This document shows positions 5,993 through 9,440 of a stretch of 9,440 nucleotides of DNA, one piece after another. The position numbers were made by a program, and so were the translations under genes. The stretch's first letter is position 1. Each line of letters starts with the position of its first letter. The stretch spans positions 1-9,440 of the forward strand of contig JBOHKK010000254.1 in the NCBI GenBank assembly GCA_050729115.1, in the 5' to 3' direction. Source of the stretch: JBKPNX01 sp050729115. Lineage in GTDB: Bacteria; Pseudomonadota; Alphaproteobacteria; Geminicoccales; Geminicoccaceae. The notes below the pieces were generated by a model. It did no database searches. It was not told where the DNA came from and saw only the letters and a list, made by a program, of their open reading frames with translations.

Positions 5993-6688
5993 TCAGGCGC
6001 TGCGATCGAAGCCCAGAGCGGGACCGCCCAGCGCCGCGGCGCGGCGCAGGGCAGCCAGAGCCGCGGCGGTGTCGCGGCCCAGGCGCAAGAGCGCGAGCAG
6101 CTGGCCGGGCTCCCGGATCACGCCGCCGAGAACCGCAAGCACGCGCACGCGGCCGTCCGGCCTCAGCGCCTCGAGGGCCGCCTGGGGGATCACCCGCTGG
6201 TACGGATCGGCGATCGCGCGCACGACCACGAAGGGGACGCCGGCGGCGCTGGCAGCCGCGGCCACCTCGTGGCTTTCCATGTCGACCGCAAGAGCGCCGG
6301 TCGCCTCGTGCAACCCGCGCTTGTCGCACGCCGTCGCCAAGATGCGATCGCTCCCGGCGAGCGCCCCGCCCATGGGACGAAGCCCGCCGCGTTCGAACAG
6401 AGCTTTCAGCCGTTCGCGCCACGGCGGATCGCCGGCCAGGGACGACCCATCAGGCGACAGCACGGTCTCCGGGAGGAGCAGATCGCCCGGGCGCAAATCC
6501 GGCGCGAGGCCGCCGGCGAGGCCGAAGCTGACCAGGCCCGCGGCGCCCTCGGCCAGCAGGCGCGCGGCCTCGGCCCTTGACCTTTGCGAGCTGCCGCCGC
6601 TGTAGCCGATGCGGAGGTTCAGCCCACGCAGACAACGGGCTTCGGTGCGCAGACCGGTGACGACACCGACGGCGGTCGCGTCTTCCAC
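5993..6688 (-). CDS. hpnG: HpnG, adenosylhopane nucleosidase/phosphorylase
   Basis: This 231-residue protein belongs to the purine-nucleoside phosphorylase/MTA-SAH nucleosidase superfamily, HpnG branch. Seen motifs are VGVVTGLRTEARCL (7-20), SFGLAGGLAPDLRPGD (54-69), VDMESHEVAAAA (135-146) with the substrate-site D136-M-E138, and RAIADP (157-162) with D161. HpnG removes adenine from adenosylhopane, leaving a ribosyl- or phosphoribosyl-hopane that leads to bacteriohopanetetrol. The start is a GTG at 6688. An in-frame TAG at 6704-6706 lies just upstream, and the ribosome site is weak. It follows shc on the same strand after a 182-base gap holding a palindromic repeat, and its stop is 5 bp from the stop of the convergent hpnH. 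Confidence 0.93.
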   Translation of the reverse strand: MEDATAVGVVTGLRTEARCLRGLNLRIGYSGGSSQRSRAEAARLLAEGAAGLVSFGLAGGLAPDLRPGDLLLPETVLSPDGSSLAGDPPWRERLKALFERGGLRPMGGALAGSDRILATACDKRGLHEATGALAVDMESHEVAAAASAAGVPFVVVRAIADPYQRVIPQAALEALRPDGRVRVLAVLGGVIREPGQLLALLRLGRDTAAALAALRRAAALGGPALGFDRSA

Positions 6689-6711
6689 ACCGGGCTCACA
6701 AGGCTAGAACA

Positions 6712-6740
6712 AACCTAGGCGCCACGCTCATCACCGTCAT
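6712..6740 (-). promoter_or_regulatory. Weak promoter candidate for hpnG, -35 within the repeat edge
   Basis: On the minus strand ATGACG (complement of 6735-6740), a 17-base spacer and TAGGTT (complement of 6712-6717) are placed so that transcription would start about 20 bases before the hpnG GTG. Each box matches consensus at four of six positions at most. The -35 lies at the outer edge of the palindromic repeat 6736-6830. Confidence 0.2.
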
Positions 6741-6830
6741 TGCGAGGAGCGCAGCGACGAAGCAATCCAGACGCCGACCCTGGATCGCCCGCCTGGATCG
6801 CCACTTGCGCTGGCGCGCCCTCGCGATGAC
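6736..6830 (-). repeat. Imperfect palindromic intergenic repeat (GTCATTGCGAGG type)
   Basis: The left arm starts GTCATTGCGAGGAGCGCAGC at 6736 and runs to 6770 (ending GAAGCAATCCAG). The right arm 6793-6830 ends CCCTCGCGATGAC. The reverse complement of the right arm aligns with the left over its full length, with the first 12 bases differing at one site. The sequence resembles a dispersed element that recurs between genes in many proteobacterial genomes. It sits between the shc stop and the hpnG start, where it would fold in RNA and might terminate or process the shc transcript. It differs from the repeat at 1690-1773. Confidence 0.75.
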
Positions 6831-6870
6831 GCTGCGAAGGCGACCGGAGGTTCGGCGCCCCGGATCGCGA

Positions 6871-8883
6871 TCACAACCCCCAGGCGACGCGGCGATCGTT
6901 CTTGCGCATCAGGTCCTGATAACGGGCGAGCGCCCACAGCGGGAAGTAGGCGCTGTAGCCGTGATAGCGCAGGTACAGCACGCGCGGGAATCCGACCGCG
7001 TTGTACAGCTCCTCGTCCCACTTGCCGCCTTGGCGCGGGGCCCGCTGCAGATACGCGATCCCGCGCGTGACGGTATCGCTCTCGATCTCGCCCGCCGCCA
7101 TCAGGCCGAGCAGCGCCCAGGCGGTCTGCGAGGGCGTGCTCGCGACCACCTCGCCCTTGCGGTCCGGCCAATAGCTCCCGCAGCTCTCGCCCCAGCCGCC
7201 GTCCGCCTGCTGACGCGACCGCAGCCATTCGAGCGCGTTTTCCACGTACGGTTGCGCCATGTCCTCGCCGGCGGCGTTCAGCGCACCCAGCACCGACCAG
7301 GTGCCGTAGACGTAATTGGTGCCCCAGCGGCCGAACCACGAGCCGTCCGCTTCCTGCTCCTGCCGCAGATACGCGAGCGCCCGCGCCACCGCGGGATGGT
7401 CGCGGGGGTAGCCGATCTGGGTGAGCGCGCTGACGCAGCGCGCGGTCAGGTCGGCGGTCGGGGGATCGAGCAGGGCGCCGTGATCGGCAAACGGGATGTT
7501 GTTGAGGTAGTGGTGGGTGTTGTCGGCGTCGAACGAGCCCCAGCCGCCGTTCCGGCTTTGCAGGCCGAGCACCCATTCGACGCCCCGTGCGATGGCGTGG
7601 CGGTAGCGCTTGGGATCGGCGCGGTGCAGCGCGCACAGGATCGCCGCGGTGTCGTCGACGTCGGGGTAGTGGTCGTTCTTGTACTCGAACGCCCAGCCGC
7701 CGGGTCGGAGGTTCGGGCGGGCACTGGCCCAATCCCCCACGGTACCCAGCACCTGCCGCGCGGCGATCCAGTCGAGCGCCCGGCGCACCACCGGCTCGGT
7801 CCCCGAGGCGCCCGCTTCCATCAGGGCATGGCAGGCGAGCGCCGTGTCCCAGACCGGCGACAGGCAGGGCTGAAGGTAGGCGAAACCGCCCTTGTCGGTC
7901 ACGAGCTTTCTGACCGCCTGCCTGGCGATCACCAGGTCCGGGTGATCCTTGGGATAGCCGAGGGCATCGAAGGCCATCACGGTATTGGCCATCGCCGGGT
8001 AGATCCCGCCCAGGCCGTCCTCGCCGTTCAGCCGCTCGGTGACGAACGCCACCGCACGGCGCAGCGCGCGCCGGCGGGCGCGCTTGGGGAAGTACGGCGC
8101 GGCGAGCCTGAGGCCGCGGTCGACCGCGAGAAAGAAGCGCCCCCACCCGGAGCCGGTCGGATTGGCGATGTAGTCGCGCTCCTCTTCGGCCGCCGTGACG
8201 AACAGTTCCGCGATCCCGACCGCGCGCGGGTTGCACGCGCGCGGTCGGTACGCCATCAGGATCAGCAGCGGCACGATGACCGTGCGCGACCAGTAGGACA
8301 CCTTGCTCAAATGGAACGGGAACCAGCGCGGCAGGAGCATGATCTCCAGCGGCATCACCGGCACCGCGCGCCAGGGCACCTGGCCGAACAGGGCAAGCGT
8401 GATGCGCGTGAACACGTTGCAGCGCGCCGCGCCGCCGCGGGCCAGGATCGCCGCGCGCGCCCGCGCCATGTGCGGCGCATCCGGATCGTCGCCGATCAGC
8501 TTGAGCGCAAAGTAGGCCTTGACGGTGGCGCTGATGTCGAGGTCGCCGCCTGTGTACAGCGGCCAGCCGCCGTGGTCCGCCTGCCCGGCGCGCAGATAGA
8601 CGGCGATCTTGTCCTCGAGCGCCTGATCGATCTCGCCGAGGAAGTGCTCCAGGAGGACGTACTCGGCCGGGATGGTGGCATCGGACTCGAGCTCGAAGAC
8701 CCAGTGGCCATCCGCCTGTTGTCGCATCGCCAGACCGGCCCGCGCGGCGGCGACCACCTCCGCGAGGTCGTGCCGGCCGGCAGCGACGGAACCGAGATCC
8801 GAATCGGCGGAGGCCGGCTGCCAGGCTCGGGCGACGCCTTCTTCCAGACCGGTTGTGAAAGTCTGAGGCATTCCCATTGTCAT
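6871..8883 (-). CDS. shc: Squalene-hopene cyclase
   Basis: This is a full-length class II triterpene cyclase of 670 residues, a normal size for bacterial SHC. The catalytic acid motif DVDDTA is at 408-413. QW repeats that brace the alpha-barrels are seen around 47-61 (MRQQADGHW), 434-448 (LQSRNGGW), 502-516 (QEADGSW), 550-564 (RQQADGGW) and 608-622. FELESDATIPAEY (63-75) is a standard N-terminal motif. The enzyme cyclises squalene to hopene/diploptene and hopanol at the inner membrane, and makes the substrate of HpnH. ATG 8883 is chosen because the cyclase homology begins soon after and a promoter lies just upstream. ATGs at 8877 and 8871 and a TTG at 8889 are alternatives. The open frame reaches further upstream to 9048, but that would overlap the end of hpnB. 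hpnB precedes it on the same strand by 127 bases. Confidence 0.97.
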   Translation of the reverse strand: MTMGMPQTFTTGLEEGVARAWQPASADSDLGSVAAGRHDLAEVVAAARAGLAMRQQADGHWVFELESDATIPAEYVLLEHFLGEIDQALEDKIAVYLRAGQADHGGWPLYTGGDLDISATVKAYFALKLIGDDPDAPHMARARAAILARGGAARCNVFTRITLALFGQVPWRAVPVMPLEIMLLPRWFPFHLSKVSYWSRTVIVPLLILMAYRPRACNPRAVGIAELFVTAAEEERDYIANPTGSGWGRFFLAVDRGLRLAAPYFPKRARRRALRRAVAFVTERLNGEDGLGGIYPAMANTVMAFDALGYPKDHPDLVIARQAVRKLVTDKGGFAYLQPCLSPVWDTALACHALMEAGASGTEPVVRRALDWIAARQVLGTVGDWASARPNLRPGGWAFEYKNDHYPDVDDTAAILCALHRADPKRYRHAIARGVEWVLGLQSRNGGWGSFDADNTHHYLNNIPFADHGALLDPPTADLTARCVSALTQIGYPRDHPAVARALAYLRQEQEADGSWFGRWGTNYVYGTWSVLGALNAAGEDMAQPYVENALEWLRSRQQADGGWGESCGSYWPDRKGEVVASTPSQTAWALLGLMAAGEIESDTVTRGIAYLQRAPRQGGKWDEELYNAVGFPRVLYLRYHGYSAYFPLWALARYQDLMRKNDRRVAWGL

Positions 8884-8899
8884 CGCCAACGCGTGCGCG

Positions 8900-8928
8900 A
8901 TCCTAGACGATTTCGTGATAATGCACAA
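8900..8928 (-). promoter_or_regulatory. Candidate sigma70-type promoter for shc
   Basis: On the minus strand TTGTGC (complement of 8923-8928), a 17-base spacer and TAGGAT (complement of 8900-8905) form a plausible promoter in a locally AT-rich patch. Transcription would start near 8893, only about ten bases before the shc ATG, so the mRNA would be nearly leaderless. The AGGA in the -10 box is too far from the ATG (17 bases) to be its ribosome site. Confidence 0.4.
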
Positions 8929-8959
8929 ACGTGCGCCGCGATATGAACCGGAAATGTTC

Positions 8960-9007
8960 GCGTTGCGCCGCCTTGTCGCAGCCAGACCCGATGCAGCGGC
9001 GCAACGC
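8960..9007 (-). terminator. Perfect 12-bp hairpin after hpnB, probable terminator or RNA-stabilising stem
   Basis: Arms 8960-8971 (GCGTTGCGCCGC) and 8996-9007 (GCGGCGCAACGC) are exact inverted repeats separated by 24 bases. The stem begins three bases after the hpnB stop codon. There is no run of U after it, so a classic intrinsic terminator is not complete. It may act as a rho-independent-like pause, an mRNA 3' protector, or a protein site. Together with the promoter at 8900-8928 it separates hpnB from shc transcription. Confidence 0.5.
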
Positions 9008-9010
9008 CCT

Positions 9011-9440
9011 TCACTGGGGTGAGAACACGCGACCCTTCCAACGACCACCGGCGCCGCGCCGGTACTGGATCGCCGAATCCACGGTCATGGCGGTGTACAG
9101 CGCGGCCGCGAGCGGCAGAGCAAGCAGCCAGGGCCCAGCCAGGCGGTACGACTTCGCGCTCGGCCGATAGGCCACCGTCATGGCGATCCAGGCGGCAAGG
9201 CCGAGGCCGCAGAGCCATCGGTCCCCCTGGACGATGCCCATGAGCAGCCCGAGTGGCGGCACCAGATAGGCCACGCCCATGCCGAGGAGCGTACCGGCCA
9301 GGCGCGCCAGAGAATGGCAGAGCTGCGTGTCGGCGCTGCGCGCGACCATCGCCCAGATCTCGCCCAGGCGGTGGTAGCGCCGCAGACTCGTCGTGGTCTC
9401 GCTGAGGCCGAGCCAGATTCGGCCGCCGCCGGGCCTGTGC
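9011..9440 (-). CDS. hpnB: HpnB, hopanoid-associated glycosyltransferase (C-terminal part, 5' end outside window)
   Basis: The frame is open from the right window edge to a stop at 9011-9013, giving 142 residues. HpnB is usually about 385-390 residues, so this is the C-terminal third and lacks the GT2 catalytic domain. Family-typical sequence is seen: GGRIWLGLSETTTSLRRY near the window edge, then GEIWAMVARSADTQL, three membrane helices (around AGTLLGMGVAYLVPPLGLL, GLGLAAWIAMTVAYRP, PWLLALPLAAALYTAMT) and a C-terminal GAGGRWKGR. HpnB is a membrane-bound glycosyltransferase-like protein of hopanoid clusters whose acceptor is not settled. Its position upstream of shc on the same strand fits a hopanoid operon. 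Confidence 0.88.
   Translation of the reverse strand, partial: HRPGGGRIWLGLSETTTSLRRYHRLGEIWAMVARSADTQLCHSLARLAGTLLGMGVAYLVPPLGLLMGIVQGDRWLCGLGLAAWIAMTVAYRPSAKSYRLAGPWLLALPLAAALYTAMTVDSAIQYRRGAGGRWKGRVFSPQ

Noticed and set aside
3855..6422. Very long open frame (855 codons) on the minus strand opposite ispH, hpnH and part of hpnG
   Set aside because: The product is Arg/Asp/Gly-rich low-complexity sequence of the kind made by antisense frames in GC-rich DNA. The genes it covers have clear family motifs.
4955..6580. 541-codon open frame on the plus strand across hpnH and hpnG
   Set aside because: It is out of frame with hpnH and antisense to hpnG, with low-complexity composition.
6863..6872. 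GATCGCGATC palindrome at the shc stop codon
   Set aside because: It is a short 10-base palindrome expected by chance in GC-rich DNA, with no loop and no U-run to make a terminator.
6805..8946. 713-codon open frame on the plus strand opposite shc
   Set aside because: It is a shadow of the squalene-hopene cyclase, with Arg/Pro/Gly/Val-rich composition and no recognisable domain.

Overview
The window is very GC-rich and almost fully coding. It carries a hopanoid (bacterial triterpenoid lipid) biosynthesis locus. Gene content, the hpn gene families and two dispersed palindromic repeats of types I associate with alphaproteobacteria suggest a free-living alphaproteobacterium, perhaps near Rhodospirillales/Acetobacteraceae. 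That placement is inference, as no rRNA or other taxonomic marker is present.

Left block, plus strand (2-5987): the C-terminal third of the RND hopanoid exporter HpnN overlaps by four bases (ATGA) a LicC/IPCT-like nucleotidyltransferase. A 244-base gap follows, with an alphaproteobacterial-type palindromic repeat and a good sigma70-like promoter built into two small inverted repeats. Then come a CDP-alcohol phosphotransferase, a short open frame that looks like the amputated N-terminus of an NAD(P)-binding SDR/epimerase, the flippase-like membrane protein HpnL, ispH (last step of the MEP isoprenoid pathway) and the radical-SAM enzyme HpnH.

Right block, minus strand (9440-5993): the C-terminus of the glycosyltransferase-like HpnB, a perfect 12-bp hairpin, a promoter, squalene-hopene cyclase, a second type of palindromic repeat, and the adenosylhopane nucleosidase/phosphorylase HpnG. 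hpnG and hpnH converge with their stop codons 5 bp apart.

How the genes work together: IspH supplies IPP/DMAPP. Squalene, made by enzymes not encoded here, is cyclised by SHC to hopene/diploptene. HpnH adds an adenosyl group, HpnG removes adenine to leave a ribosyl side chain, and HpnN moves hopanoids towards the outer membrane. HpnB and HpnL are hopanoid-associated proteins of unsettled function. The least explained part is the nucleotidyltransferase plus CDP-alcohol phosphotransferase pair between hpnN and hpnL. It looks like a CDP-activation and phospho-transfer module that could make a phosphodiester-linked lipid or hopanoid head group. This function is a hypothesis, and the transferase lacks the last aspartate of its family signature.
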